64,000 nucleotides of DNA from Natribaculum breve (lineage in GTDB: Archaea; Halobacteriota; Halobacteria; Halobacteriales; Natrialbaceae): positions 124,001 through 188,000 of the forward strand of contig NZ_CP095391.1 of assembly GCF_023008585.1 (NCBI RefSeq), given 5' to 3'. Each line of letters opens with the position of its first letter. Positions within the stretch are counted from its first letter, which is position 1. The notes beneath the pieces are model-generated. The model made no database searches and had not been told where the DNA came from. It was given only the letters and a program-made list of their open reading frames with translations. Made by a program: the position numbers and the translations under genes. Of the stretch, positions 16,707-24,698 are shown one piece after another.

Positions 16707-17861
16707 CTAAAGCCGTGGGGTTCCCCCACTGGGGGTTGAACCCACGGAAACGGAGAGGTTCGCAGGTTCGTCGTCACGGTGGACGATGACCTGCGTTTCG
16801 GGCTGTGCCAGTACAGCCCCCGCCTCGGACAGCGGTTTCGAGAACTTGCCCAAGGCTCGTTTGCCGATATTCAGCGCACCATTCTTGTCGGCGTTGTCGT
16901 CCAGCCCACATTCGGGACACTCGAAGCGTCCCTGCGTCTCACGGACGCCCTCGCAGGCACACCGATTGCACGTCTTCGACGTGTCGTATTCATCGACCAA
17001 TTGCACGTCGATACCCGCGTCGTGGGCTTTGTACTCGATGTAGTTGAGCAGGCGGGCGAACGGCATCTTATGGGTCTTGTCGTTGACGTACCGCCCCTTG
17101 TTGTTGTCCTTGCGAATTCCACCGAGGTCGCCCACGACGATGACCGCGTTCCGCTCCTCGGCGTCTTCCACGATGGAGCGAGCAATCTTGTGGAGGCGGT
17201 CGTCCACCTTCCGTGCCTCGGCGTCCCCGACACGCTCGACCACCTGCTGTCCGTGTCGGGGCTTCGCCTTCCCGATGGATTTTCGCAACTGCTTGTAGTG
17301 TTCGCGGATACGCCGAACCTCCTCGCCGTAGAACGTCGTTTTACGGTCAGAGAGGAACGCACAGGTAGCGACCCATCGTGCGCCCATGTCGATAGCCAGC
17401 ACGTCGTCGTACTCGTCTTGAACGGTCACAGACCGCTTGACGACGAGATGCACGTACCAGTCACCGTCACGGCGCACTAACTCACTATCTCGAATATCGC
17501 CCTCACGGACGAGTTGTTCGTCCTTGTACGGGACGTGGGCTGGACACCAGATAGAGTTACCCTGTCCTTTCTCGGGGTCATAGACGGGGACTTTCACCCA
17601 CCACGACGAGAGAACGGTGTCTTCGTCGTGAGACACGTCGAACACGTCGTTGCGGAGGACGACGGGTTGTTCGGTGTCGGGGTTCGGGTCTTTCTGTCGC
17701 TGGACTTTCGACGCCTGCTGGTCGGTTGCAGAGTACAGGTCGGCGTCTCCGCCGTGAACCGCCGTCTGGAACGCCTCGTACTCGCGGGCGAGCAGGTCGG
17801 TTTTCCTGTTGGTCAGCGAGTGGTGTTTGACTCGCACCGTGGTCGAGACGTTCCGTTGCAT
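16707..17861 (-). CDS. tnpB: TnpB RNA-guided nuclease-family protein (element A)
   Basis: A 384-residue TnpB. RuvC-I is LAIDMGARWVATC, RuvC-II position reads AVIVVGDLGGIRK, the zinc ribbon is CNRCACEG...CPECG and RuvC-III is DDNADKNGALNIG. As in the tnpB at 9751, the RuvC-II Glu position is Gly in VVGDL. The stop codon TAG lies inside the 10-bp target duplication of MITE copy 1, so the MITE sits exactly at the 3' end of the gene, in the region expected to encode the guide RNA. It differs from the element B copy by a few substitutions and one residue in length (VERVGDAE against VERVRRDAE). Confidence 0.92.
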   Translation of the reverse strand: MQRNVSTTVRVKHHSLTNRKTDLLAREYEAFQTAVHGGDADLYSATDQQASKVQRQKDPNPDTEQPVVLRNDVFDVSHDEDTVLSSWWVKVPVYDPEKGQGNSIWCPAHVPYKDEQLVREGDIRDSELVRRDGDWYVHLVVKRSVTVQDEYDDVLAIDMGARWVATCAFLSDRKTTFYGEEVRRIREHYKQLRKSIGKAKPRHGQQVVERVGDAEARKVDDRLHKIARSIVEDAEERNAVIVVGDLGGIRKDNNKGRYVNDKTHKMPFARLLNYIEYKAHDAGIDVQLVDEYDTSKTCNRCACEGVRETQGRFECPECGLDDNADKNGALNIGKRALGKFSKPLSEAGAVLAQPETQVIVHRDDEPANLSVSVGSTPSGGTPRL

Positions 17862-17873
17862 GACTATTCATAC

Positions 17874-18407
17874 TCACGGACATAAGTACGTAAAGACATC
17901 TGGCACGTTGATCTCGTCCAGTGCACAGAGAGCAGCATCACGAAGTTCGTCAAGCGTTTCGAATAGGCGGTTGCCGAGTGATTGATCGAGTTGTCGCCAG
18001 CACTCTTCCGCGGGGTTCAGCTCTGGTGAACCCCGCGGAAGGTAACACAGTTCGATCGGAGTACCTTCAACGAACTCTTGGACTCTGTTCGCCGTGAAAT
18101 ACGAGGCGTTGTCGAGGACAACGCAGATTTTCTCGCCGAACTCGGTCTGGAGAGCGTCCAGAAAACGAATCGTCGTGTCGCTGTTGAAGTTCTCTTCGCA
18201 GGGGAGAAAGAACGTCTCATCAGTATCGCTGACTGCACCGAGAAGTTTGATGCTGTCCCACGCGCCCGTCACCGGGAGTGACGGGCGCTCACCCTTGGGA
18301 AACCATGCGTGAATCAGTGTCGAGAGAACCTGTCGCGTCTGATCAATGGCTAAGATCGTGTATTCGTCGTCCAGGTTGTCGCGCTTTTTTTGAACCCGTC
18401 TTGCCAT
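17874..18407 (-). CDS. IS630 transposase, catalytic part (frame B)
   Basis: 177 residues with the DDE triad: D in ILAIDQTRQVLS, D in ICVVLDNASYFTA and E in GSPELNPAEECWRQL, the NPxExxW form of IS630/Tc1-mariner enzymes. It overlaps frame A by 58 bases in the -1 frame. The junction contains seven consecutive A (minus strand GGGTTCAAAAAAAGCGC near 18390), a classical slippery run; a -1 shift joins GFKKK to RDNLDDEY and gives one protein of about 340 residues. The stop lies at the very end of the element. Confidence 0.85.
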   Translation of the reverse strand: MARRVQKKRDNLDDEYTILAIDQTRQVLSTLIHAWFPKGERPSLPVTGAWDSIKLLGAVSDTDETFFLPCEENFNSDTTIRFLDALQTEFGEKICVVLDNASYFTANRVQEFVEGTPIELCYLPRGSPELNPAEECWRQLDQSLGNRLFETLDELRDAALCALDEINVPDVFTYLCP

Positions 18408-18895
18408 GCTTCCTGTGCTCTCTCATCGGATTTGTGAAACTCCGGCCGGGCTGTCTTCCAGGACAGCCCGGCCTCGGTCATCAATCGTCGAACGTGACGC
18501 TCACTGTACTCAACGTCGAATTCCTCGGCGAGATAGTGACGAGCTAGTGGAACGGACCACGCAGGCGCGTCAAGTCCAACTTCCTCTGGAGACTTGTGAA
18601 GCGCTTCAACGAACTGTTCATGCTCTTTGTCGGAGAGTTTTGAGGGCCTTCCTGAACGGTGCTCGTCGTAGACGACCTCCTCGAACGGCTCGTCGGCGAG
18701 CCGTTCGAGTCGATCAAGCCACCGCGAGAGCCAGCCAGCAGTGTATCCATAGCGTTCAGCGACCTCTTGTAGCGTTGCACCGTCTTCTTCAAGGTAATTG
18801 ATCGCCGCCATGAGCCGTTGTGATGGCTTTTTTCCCTCGACCTCCGCCAAGGCCTGGCGGAGGTCTTCGGTAGAGACGTTGTCGAGAGAGGTCAT
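18350..18895 (-). CDS. IS630 transposase, DNA-binding part (frame A)
   Basis: 181 residues in the unshifted frame. It has two helix-turn-helix units: GATLQEVAERYGYTAGWLSR (about residues 38-57) and the second around PLARHYLAEEFDVEYSERHV (116-135), as in other IS630 transposases. The last dozen residues after GFKK are out-of-frame read-through and not conserved. On its own it can bind the ends but not catalyse; -1 frameshifting at A7 makes the full enzyme. Confidence 0.8.
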   Translation of the reverse strand: MTSLDNVSTEDLRQALAEVEGKKPSQRLMAAINYLEEDGATLQEVAERYGYTAGWLSRWLDRLERLADEPFEEVVYDEHRSGRPSKLSDKEHEQFVEALHKSPEEVGLDAPAWSVPLARHYLAEEFDVEYSERHVRRLMTEAGLSWKTARPEFHKSDERAQEAWQDGFKKSATTWTTNTRS

Positions 18896-19326
18896 ATCGG
18901 AGTAACGTGCTTTTCTTTGAAATATTTTTGGCTGACAGTATCACCTGCTTGGGCATCGATGTACTCCTCGATGACTTCGCTGGACACGTCGCCCGCGCTT
19001 GAGACGAAGTACGAGCGCGTCCACAGCGACGGCAAGCCGAAATCGAACTCGTCCCGAAGTCGGCGCGACGAGTAGCCCTTGACCTGTTGCATGATTTTGT
19101 TCGGGGCGAGCGTCGGGTCGCCCGTGATGAACAGGTGTACGTGGTCAGGGCGAATCGCCAACTCCAGTATCTCCAAGTCGAGTTCGTCGGCTTTCTCCTC
19201 GATGAGTGCTTCGAGACGGTCGCGCACCTCGCCCGTTAGTACCGATTTGCGGTACTTTGGACACCAGATGAAGTGGTACTGGAGTTTGTGGACGTCGGTA
19301 CGTTCCCTGTCGAACCCACGAGGCAT
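18892..19326 (-). CDS. tnpA: IS200/IS605 TnpA transposase (element A), 3' end replaced by IS630
   Basis: A Y1 HUH transposase of about 144 residues. The HUH motif is RPDHVHLFI and the probable nucleophile Tyr is in QVKGYSSRRLRDEF. The first 128 residues equal those of the element B copy. After DAQAG the IS630 insertion replaces the normal end (E-stop) with 16 residues DTVSQKYFKEKHVTPI. The core is complete, so activity is possible. Start at MPRGFDRER; an ATG eight codons upstream adds MRMFYILT. Confidence 0.85.
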   Translation of the reverse strand: MPRGFDRERTDVHKLQYHFIWCPKYRKSVLTGEVRDRLEALIEEKADELDLEILELAIRPDHVHLFITGDPTLAPNKIMQQVKGYSSRRLRDEFDFGLPSLWTRSYFVSSAGDVSSEVIEEYIDAQAGDTVSQKYFKEKHVTPI

Positions 19327-19439
19327 CGTCAGTATATAGAACATCCTCACCTAAAGATGTTACGCAAGCATCCAATCCCAGCCGTGGCTACGAGCGTGGA
19401 GAGATTCCCAGTTGTCGGCTTCATCCCACCCGTAAACGG

Positions 19440-19694
19440 CTGTCTCTTACCCACAAGTTGCGCCACCAGTCGCGGGCGATCCATCGGAGAGTGGCGATCG
19501 AGATACCAGTATTCAGCGCCTTTCGCCGGGTGAAATCCGTAATTGTGGATCCGAACGCAGTCGACTCGAGTACTACGCTCCGTACCGAGCGTCGATCTCG
19601 TCTCTCTTCCTGTGGGTCTCAGCTCGTGCTCGCCCGCCTCGAGAGCTTCCGAAACGCCACTTTCGCGGGACTCCGACGTATGGGTAAGAGACAG
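19440..19694 (+). repeat. 255-bp MITE, copy 2 (left-end hairpin of element A)
   Basis: 255 bp, inverted repeats CTGTCTCTTACCCA / TGGGTAAGAGACAG, target duplication CCGTAAACGG (19430-19439, 19695-19704). Without the MITE the host sequence is a hairpin CCCACCCGT-AA-ACGGGTGGG in the left end of the IS. Equivalent to copy 4 in element B. Confidence 0.92.
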
Positions 19695-19728
19695 CCGTAA
19701 ACGGGTGGGCTTTCGCCTCGCTATCGCT

Positions 19729-19758
19729 GTAATTCTGTAGTACGACGTACGTTGGCAT
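19729..19758 (-). pseudogene. GYD-domain protein, N-terminal fragment
   Basis: Ten codons, MPTYVVLQNY, cut by IS element A at its TTAC target. The missing 88 codons are at 44960-45226, beyond element B, on the opposite strand. Joining AAT TAC to ACT CAA CAG keeps the frame and gives QNYTQQGVENIEDS, a normal GYD-domain start. The gene was broken by an IS and then separated by inversion. Confidence 0.9.
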
Positions 19759-19848
19759 GGGATCGTGCCCCCGGTCGCGTTCCGTCCGGCACGCGCGACA
19801 TCACGGCCGCCGGAAGCAGTTATACAGGTGGCACTACAAGCTAGTGGT

Positions 19849-20004
19849 ATGCCTCACGACCAGGACGTCGAAGGTGCGAACGATCCGGACTCGGTATCGA
19901 CGTACGAGTGTCTCCAGTGTGGCAAAGTCGTCGAATCGAAGACCCATCCCGGTGAGTGCGAGTGTGGGGGCGAGTTCCAGAATCGGGCAAAATCCCTCGA
20001 GTAG
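19849..20004 (+). CDS. small zinc-ribbon (rubrerythrin-like domain) protein
   Basis: A 51-residue protein starting MPHDQDVEGANDPDSVSTYE. It has one CLQCGKVV knuckle and a second CECGG knuckle 18 residues on, giving a single four-Cys zinc site. Haloarchaeal genomes carry many such short CPxCG-like proteins, often annotated rubrerythrin-like; their role is unknown. ATG 19849 is preferred over the ATG at 19765 because the family is about 50 residues and an A+T-rich GTTATACAG lies 25-30 bases upstream. Confidence 0.85.
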   Translation: MPHDQDVEGANDPDSVSTYECLQCGKVVESKTHPGECECGGEFQNRAKSLE

Positions 20005-20172
20005 TCACCTGGACCGCAGTCTGACGCACTGCCGTTCGTGTTCGACGTGCGAACGTGCCGCCGGTATTCGAAATCGGTCCAGCGAACTGCTCGAGGAGAC
20101 TGGCAACCAGCGAGTCGTTCGTAGCACGGAGGTTTGGGCAAGAATTACCTGCTCTGGGAGAGTTCGGGACGT

Positions 20173-20646
20173 ATGGACGACACGACCGACCTGGACGAGA
20201 CGGCCGACCTGAGCGACGCAGCCGACTTCGACGACATTCTCGTGCCGACCGACGGGAGCAAAACCGCTCGCAATGGGTCGATGCAGGCGATCAAGTTCGC
20301 ACAGCGAAACGACGCGACCTTGCACGTGCTGTACGCGATGGACATGGGCGACGCCGACTACGTGGCCGTCCCGAGCAACATCGAGGAGACGCGAACCCGC
20401 ATGGAGAAAAAAGGGCAGAAGTACGTCGCGGAGATCGAAAAACTCGCCGACGACGCCGGCGTCACTTGTGTGACGACGGTCACGGCGAACACGCCCGTCG
20501 AGGCTATCCTCGAGTACGTCGACGACCACGACATCGATCTGGTCGTCATGGGCAAACGAGGGCGCTCCGACCCGGACAAGCCGCTCATCGGCTCGATCAC
20601 GAACCGAGTCATCGGCTCGCTCGATATCCCCGTGTTCACAGCCTGA
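20173..20646 (+). CDS. universal stress protein (UspA family)
   Basis: A 157-residue protein with an acidic 18-residue N-terminal extension before FDDILVPTDGSKTARNGS. The UspA fold is clear: IDLVVMGKRGRSDPDKPLIG then SITNRVIGSLDIPVFTA. The ATP loop keeps the first G and the final GS but has D in place of the second G (GRSDPDKPLIGS), so nucleotide binding is likely but not certain. Start ATG 20173 follows an A+T-poor leader; the longer reading from 20134 is less acidic and unlike the family. Confidence 0.88.
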   Translation: MDDTTDLDETADLSDAADFDDILVPTDGSKTARNGSMQAIKFAQRNDATLHVLYAMDMGDADYVAVPSNIEETRTRMEKKGQKYVAEIEKLADDAGVTCVTTVTANTPVEAILEYVDDHDIDLVVMGKRGRSDPDKPLIGSITNRVIGSLDIPVFTA

Positions 20647-20866
20647 ACACCTGAACAGCAGCCGTCGAGGCTACTTGCGACCGCAGCCGTGAGCGAAGGC
20701 CGATCGGATACGTGGCGACGATTCGTCTACCGACGCAGTGGCCAGACCCGACGGTCGGTCGGACACCTCGAGGTGGTCGTCCGTCACTTCGCCACTGACC
20801 TCGTCTTTCCGGACGACGATGGCAGCGTCCAGCACTCCGACCTCGGCTTTCGGGAGCGAGTCGGGT

Positions 20867-21211
20867 TCATTCGTTTCGTTCGGCTTCGAGGGCACGAAGC
20901 GTGTCGTAGGCATCGACGGCGTACGTCATCGCCGGCCCGCCACCCATCACGACGGCGACTTTCAGTGCGTCGACGATCTCGTCGTGGGTTGCTCCGGCCT
21001 CGAGTGCCGCGTCCGTGTGCCAGAGGATACAGTGGTCACAGCGGGTGACGACACCGATCGCGAGCGACAGCAACTCTTTGGTTTTGCGATCGAGAACCGT
21101 CGTCTCTTCTGCCGATTCGACGAATCCGGAAAACTGCTCCAGTTCCGGGGCTTCCGCCATCAGTTCACCGAGCGTCTGCTTGAACTCGTCTAACTCCTGT
21201 GAGCGCGACAT
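20867..21211 (-). CDS. carboxymuconolactone decarboxylase (AhpD-like) family protein
   Basis: A 114-residue protein, typical length for the family. Key motif: VVTRCDHCILWHTDAALEAG with CxxC (C60, C63) and the following His, the redox and proton-relay site of AhpD-type alkylhydroperoxidases. The helix after it, ATHDEIVDALKVAVVMGG, is also characteristic. A peroxide-related reductase or decarboxylase-like activity is possible; the CxxCxxxH set favours the AhpD type. Start ATG 21211; divergent from the flippase-domain gene with 105 bases between the starts. About 220 bases downstream show nothing convincing. Confidence 0.88.
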   Translation of the reverse strand: MSRSQELDEFKQTLGELMAEAPELEQFSGFVESAEETTVLDRKTKELLSLAIGVVTRCDHCILWHTDAALEAGATHDEIVDALKVAVVMGGGPAMTYAVDAYDTLRALEAERNE

Positions 21212-21316
21212 CACGTAGCCGCTCGACGACTGCGGATAAAACGTGACGGGGTCGGTCAGGCGGGATGAAAGAGAGCATATCAGATGTTTCAAGTTGAACG
21301 AGACTATATCTCGAGT

Positions 21317-22339
21317 ATGAACGGTCGAAGTCGGCGTGCACTTCTCATCGGCGCCGTCGGGACAGTCGCCGTCTTCGTCGTGCTGTTCGTTCTCGTCGGC
21401 GCGCGCCGCGTCGTCGAATCGCTGCTGACGGCCGAACCATCGCTGGTGGCGGTGACGTTCGTGCTCGCTCTGTGCTGGCTCGTCGCCTGGAGTCTCATGC
21501 TTCGTACCGCCCTCGCTGCACTGGGCGTCGATATCCCGTTCGGGAAGTCGTTTCTCGTCTACGCCGGTGCCGTCTTCGCGAACAACGTCACGCCGTTCGG
21601 CCAGGCCGGCGGCGAACCCATCGCAGCGTTGCTCATCTCGAAAGTCTCGGACGCCCGGTACGAAACCGGCCTCGTCGGAATCGCGAGCGTCGACGTCTGT
21701 AACGTCGTTCCGTCCATCTCGCTCGTCCTGATCAGCGTCTCGTACTACGCGACGACGACGACCGTCGGCGAGCGCCTCGAGGACGCTGTCGGCGCAGCAA
21801 TCGCCCTGATCGCCGTCGTCGTCGCGCTCTTGCTTCTCGTGTGGCGATTCCAGAACGTGATCGTCGAACGACTGCCCTCTGTCGTCTCTGGTCCCGTCGC
21901 TCGCTTCGGGCGCGGACAGTTCAGCCCCAAATCGATCGAACGCAACCTCGCGGAGCGACTCAACCGGTTCTTCGACAACATCGGGCACGTGGCGACGGAC
22001 CGAAAGCGACTATCGGCCGTGATCGGACTCTCGCTGGTCGGCTGGCTCTTTCAGTCGATCGCACTGCTAACTGCCTTTGCCGCCCTGGGACACAGCGTTT
22101 CGCCGGTCGTCGTCCTGTTCGTGATTCCGCTTGGTAATCTCGCGGGGGCCGCTCCGCTGCCGGGTGGCCTCGGCGGGATCGAAGCCGCGTTCGTCGCACT
22201 CCTGGTGCCGACGACCGGTATCGCAGCACCCGCCGTCACTGCTGCGGTCCTCATCTTCCGCGGTGCGATCTACTGGATGCCGGTCCTCATCGGCGGCGGA
22301 TCGATGGCAGCACTCGGCGTTCGAGTCATCTCGAGATGA
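21317..22339 (+). CDS. flippase-like (AglD/LPG synthase TM-domain, UPF0104) membrane protein
   Basis: A 340-residue protein with about eight transmembrane segments. Family features: NNVTPFGQAGGEPIAALLIS (the NxxxPFGxxGGE signature) and IPLGNLAGAAPLPGGLGGIE near residue 280 (PGGLGGxE). Proteins of this domain include AglD, which acts late in haloarchaeal N-glycosylation, and the membrane part of lysylphosphatidylglycerol synthase. There is no glycosyltransferase or synthase domain attached, so it is likely a stand-alone lipid- or lipid-sugar-related transporter; substrate unknown. Confidence 0.88.
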   Translation: MNGRSRRALLIGAVGTVAVFVVLFVLVGARRVVESLLTAEPSLVAVTFVLALCWLVAWSLMLRTALAALGVDIPFGKSFLVYAGAVFANNVTPFGQAGGEPIAALLISKVSDARYETGLVGIASVDVCNVVPSISLVLISVSYYATTTTVGERLEDAVGAAIALIAVVVALLLLVWRFQNVIVERLPSVVSGPVARFGRGQFSPKSIERNLAERLNRFFDNIGHVATDRKRLSAVIGLSLVGWLFQSIALLTAFAALGHSVSPVVVLFVIPLGNLAGAAPLPGGLGGIEAAFVALLVPTTGIAAPAVTAAVLIFRGAIYWMPVLIGGGSMAALGVRVISR

Positions 22340-22519
22340 CCGCTGGTCGGCGACTTCCGTACAGATCCGGTGTCCTCGCCTGGTCAACTCTCCGGCTTAT
22401 CAGTAGATCGGAGCGCGATTTCTTTATTCAGAATCTGTCTGAAACTGAATCGGCCAGTTCGATCACTACATGTGCGAATTGATCAAAGGTTATTTCTTAT
22501 CAAACTCTAAGATATCAAT

Positions 22520-22624
22520 ATGGAAACTGTGCTCTCTGTTATCGCTATATTGTTCGTCATCGGGGTAATTTACTCATTAGTACGATTATTTTGGGATGAC
22601 GAGATGCCCAATTGGATTGGCTGA
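22520..22624 (+). CDS. 34-residue single-span membrane microprotein
   Basis: METVLSVIAILFVIGVIYSL then VRLFWDDEMPNWIG. Residues 4-21 form one hydrophobic helix followed by a short charged, Trp-containing tail, a build typical of genuine small membrane proteins. It lies in an A+T-rich gap between the flippase-like gene and a MITE, so chance occurrence of a hydrophobic frame is possible. No known family. Confidence 0.45.
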   Translation: METVLSVIAILFVIGVIYSLVRLFWDDEMPNWIG

Positions 22625-22707
22625 GATGCTATGTGAAGAATCTGTACTGAACGCGATTTTCACGAGTAACTTTGAATAAAGAAACCGTATTACCAGCTAC
22701 TGTTATA

Positions 22708-22811
22708 CTACCGGACAACAGTCAGTGGCTACTCAATCGCGTCTCGACGACTGTCGTCAGCGACGACCGTGTCTCGAGTGCGATCGACAGCTGAACCGTG
22801 TTGTCCGGCAG
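22708..22811. repeat. 104-bp TA-flanked MITE, copy 1
   Basis: Begins CTACCGGACAACA and ends TGTTGTCCGGCAG, flanked by TA on both sides (22706-22707, 22812-22813). The 104-bp length and most of the sequence are shared with 41518-41621. Ends belong to the same family as the 74-bp MITEs and the IS630 end at 17873. Noncoding. Confidence 0.88.
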
Positions 22812-22840
22812 TATTACACAAAGTCAAGGAGAAAGCCCAC

Positions 22841-23131
22841 GACTGTAGTCCTGTCTCTCACCCACAAGTTGCGCTACCAGTCTGCGGGCGATCCATCGGA
22901 GAGTGGCGATCGAGATACCAGTATTCAGCGCCTTTCGCCGGGCAAAATCCGTGATTGTGGATCCGAACGCAGTCGCCTCGAGTACTACGCTCCGTACCGA
23001 GCGTCGATCTCGTCTCCCTTCCTGTGGGTCTCAGCTCGTGCTCGCCCGCCTCGAGAGCTTCCGAAACGCCACTTTCGCGGGACTCCGACGTATGGGTAAG
23101 AGACAGGACTGAAGTCGTGTGGAGGATGTCA
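22841..23131 (+). mobile_element. solo IS200/IS605 right end carrying a MITE
   Basis: Around the MITE the host sequence is GCCCACGACTGTAGTC and GACTGAAGTCGTGTGG, followed by AGGATGTCAA. Together these form a right-end hairpin and terminus like those of elements A and B (CCGTGGGAGGATGTCA). No transposase gene is nearby, so this is a remnant end. Confidence 0.65.
22851..23106 (+). repeat. 255-bp MITE, copy 3 (solo IS605 end)
   Basis: 256 bp with ends CTGTCTCTCACCCA (one base different from the other copies) and TGGGTAAGAGACAG. Target duplication GACTGTAGTC / GACTGAAGTC (22841-22850, 23107-23116), one mismatch. Again the target is the tip of an IS605-type hairpin, but in a different IS sequence from copies 1/5 and 2/4, so this is an independent insertion. 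Confidence 0.9.
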
Positions 23132-23360
23132 ATCGCACGCTTCGCTCGCTCGTCGAAAACGGAAGCGTAGTATCCTCGCCGCCACCTCGGGATCCTCGAG
23201 GTGGTGACGTTCCGTTTCGACGAGACGGCGTGCAGATCCGAAAACCATCTCTATGCCGAGAATTAGGGCTGCGGTTAGCTCCGGTCTGGAGTGGTCGAAG
23301 CGGAGGAAAGTACTTATTTTAATCAATATGAGCCATGTGGTATACCGATGGTGCAGCTGA

Positions 23361-24395
23361 TCAGTACTGGTGTTCGAAGCTGAGTTCGTCGTGTTTGTAC
23401 GAATACGATTTGATACCAGCCTCGTCACAGCGTGAGTTGAGGTCGGCTGGCGGAATGTCTATTTGCTCACCGAATTCCTTCTCGAGATGTTTGCAGAACG
23501 AAACGGTGATATCTCGGTCGCCGTCGTTTGAAACCTCGAGAACAACTGCGAGATCCGGATCGTCGTAATCCGGTTTGATGACGTAGTCGCCCGCCGTAAA
23601 TGGGTTTTCGGCGTACTCGAGATTCGTGTGTTTGTACGTGTAGAGTTTGATGTCCTGGTCGTCACAGTAGGAGGCGAGCTTTGCTGGATGGATTTCGCGC
23701 CAGTTCCCAGGCCCGTCATCGAGCATATTTGGGAACGCGACGCTGACGGCTTCACCATCTATCGTCTGCCCGTAGAGATTGACGTCCTGTTCCGGTGGCA
23801 GTACTTCTACGACCACTGCAACGGATGCATCGCTATCTTCCGCTTTGACTACTCGATCGCCGGGTTTGAACGGATTCTGTGGCTTTTGATTCATGTGGGC
23901 CGTGTTTGGCCCTAACTCCTGTAACTCGTTCATCGGTCGCGCAGTGAGGTGTGCGAGTTTCTCAGGTTCTTCACCGGAATACGCCTCTTGCGTCTTGACT
24001 TTCGACCTGAGCGTCTCGGTCCGTTCCCAGCCGAGGAGGATGAGCGCATCTTCGTTGTCACGGTGCCAGACCATCACGACGATGTCGTCGTCCGGGTCGT
24101 TCTCGAGGAGATTGGCCGGTCGAAATGCAGAGACGTCCCTCGAGGTCTTTACGTCGATTTCGTACCCGAAGACCTCGAAGTCGTGACCGGAGAAACTCTC
24201 GGCGTTACATCGACGGATCGCCTCCTCGTTTTCCCACTCCCACATCTCGACAGGGAGGTATTCTCGACAGAATTGCTCGAACGCGAGCTCACCAAGATTG
24301 CCAATTCGCTTGACGTCTAGATTGTTTGCACCCTGGATGACTGCCTGGTGATGGGCGCGCTCTCTATCGATTTCATCGGGTGTATAGAGATACAT
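23361..24395 (-). CDS. PD-(D/E)XK nuclease-like protein with duplicated C-terminal domain
   Basis: A 344-residue acidic protein. The N-terminal 140 residues have the layout of a PD-(D/E)XK fold: RIGNLGELAFEQFCREYL (helix with E), then GHDFEVFGYEIDVKTSR, where D...E-x-D-V-K is a good match to the D-(D/E)xK core, then DIVVMVWHRDNEDALILLGW. The C-terminal half is a tandem repeat: NPFKPGDRVVKAEDSDASVA and NPFTAGDYVIKPDYDDPDLA, each followed by a beta-rich VxVSFxxxL part and a C-terminal xxIKxYxYKH. Possible roles: restriction or repair nuclease, or a catalytically dead relative. No methylase or helicase is adjacent. Promoter region is A+T-rich. Confidence 0.6.
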   Translation of the reverse strand: MYLYTPDEIDRERAHHQAVIQGANNLDVKRIGNLGELAFEQFCREYLPVEMWEWENEEAIRRCNAESFSGHDFEVFGYEIDVKTSRDVSAFRPANLLENDPDDDIVVMVWHRDNEDALILLGWERTETLRSKVKTQEAYSGEEPEKLAHLTARPMNELQELGPNTAHMNQKPQNPFKPGDRVVKAEDSDASVAVVVEVLPPEQDVNLYGQTIDGEAVSVAFPNMLDDGPGNWREIHPAKLASYCDDQDIKLYTYKHTNLEYAENPFTAGDYVIKPDYDDPDLAVVLEVSNDGDRDITVSFCKHLEKEFGEQIDIPPADLNSRCDEAGIKSYSYKHDELSFEHQY

Positions 24396-24698
24396 TATAC
24401 TTTAATTATTTGTTACAGTAATGTATTTTGTGAATCGATTACCACGTCGTTGGAGCAAGAAGGTTTGCCTTCACGAAATCCGCGAAGCGGACGAGGAGGG
24501 CGGATCATCTCGCGCAGGTAAGTTCCGAAATAGGTACGATATCTACAATAGTTAGATAAGGTAGAATAGGTACCTTAGTTGCCGTAACCGTTGCTTGCTC
24601 GTTCCAGTCGACGGATCGACCGCGGAGTGCCAGAGATGGCGTTCGCTTTGCCGAGTTCCATCCAGCAATTACTTACCTGTGAAATAACTTGACTACCC
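24396..24698. other. A+T-rich intergenic region
   Basis: Three hundred bases upstream of both the nuclease-like gene (minus) and the CNNM gene (plus). It is A+T-rich at 24396-24440 and 24540-24575, consistent with two divergent promoters. I see no gene. Confidence 0.5.

Larger units (their letters stand above)
17873..18938 (-). mobile_element. IS630-type element inserted in element A
   Basis: A 1066-bp insertion flanked by TA on both sides (17871-17872 and 18939-18940), recognised by comparison with element B, where tnpA and tnpB are adjacent. Its ends read inward CTCACGGACATAAGT and CTGTCAGCCAAAAAT, only partly matching. The first of these closely resembles the ends of the TA-flanked MITEs at 2818, 22708, 41518 and 47262. 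It encodes one transposase in two overlapping frames. Confidence 0.85.
16424..19728 (-). mobile_element. IS200/IS605-type element A (with IS630 insertion and two MITEs)
   Basis: Left end at 19728 directly 3' of a TTAC target (19729-19732, minus strand), right end at 16424 (minus-strand GGATGTCAG). It holds tnpA, then an IS630-type insertion, then tnpB, and a 255-bp MITE in each subterminal hairpin. Element B at 42726-44959 is the same element, inverted and without the IS630 insertion; the tnpB products differ at only a few residues. TTAC is the known target of ISHp608, and both elements abut TTAC. Confidence 0.9.

Noticed and set aside
20671..20913. Minus-strand frame of 80 codons between a USP and the AhpD-like gene
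   Set aside because: It starts inside the AhpD-like coding sequence, has no promoter or motif and looks like read-through of G+C-rich DNA.
23361..24395. Type II restriction-modification system
   Set aside because: Only a nuclease-like protein is present; no methyltransferase within several kb.
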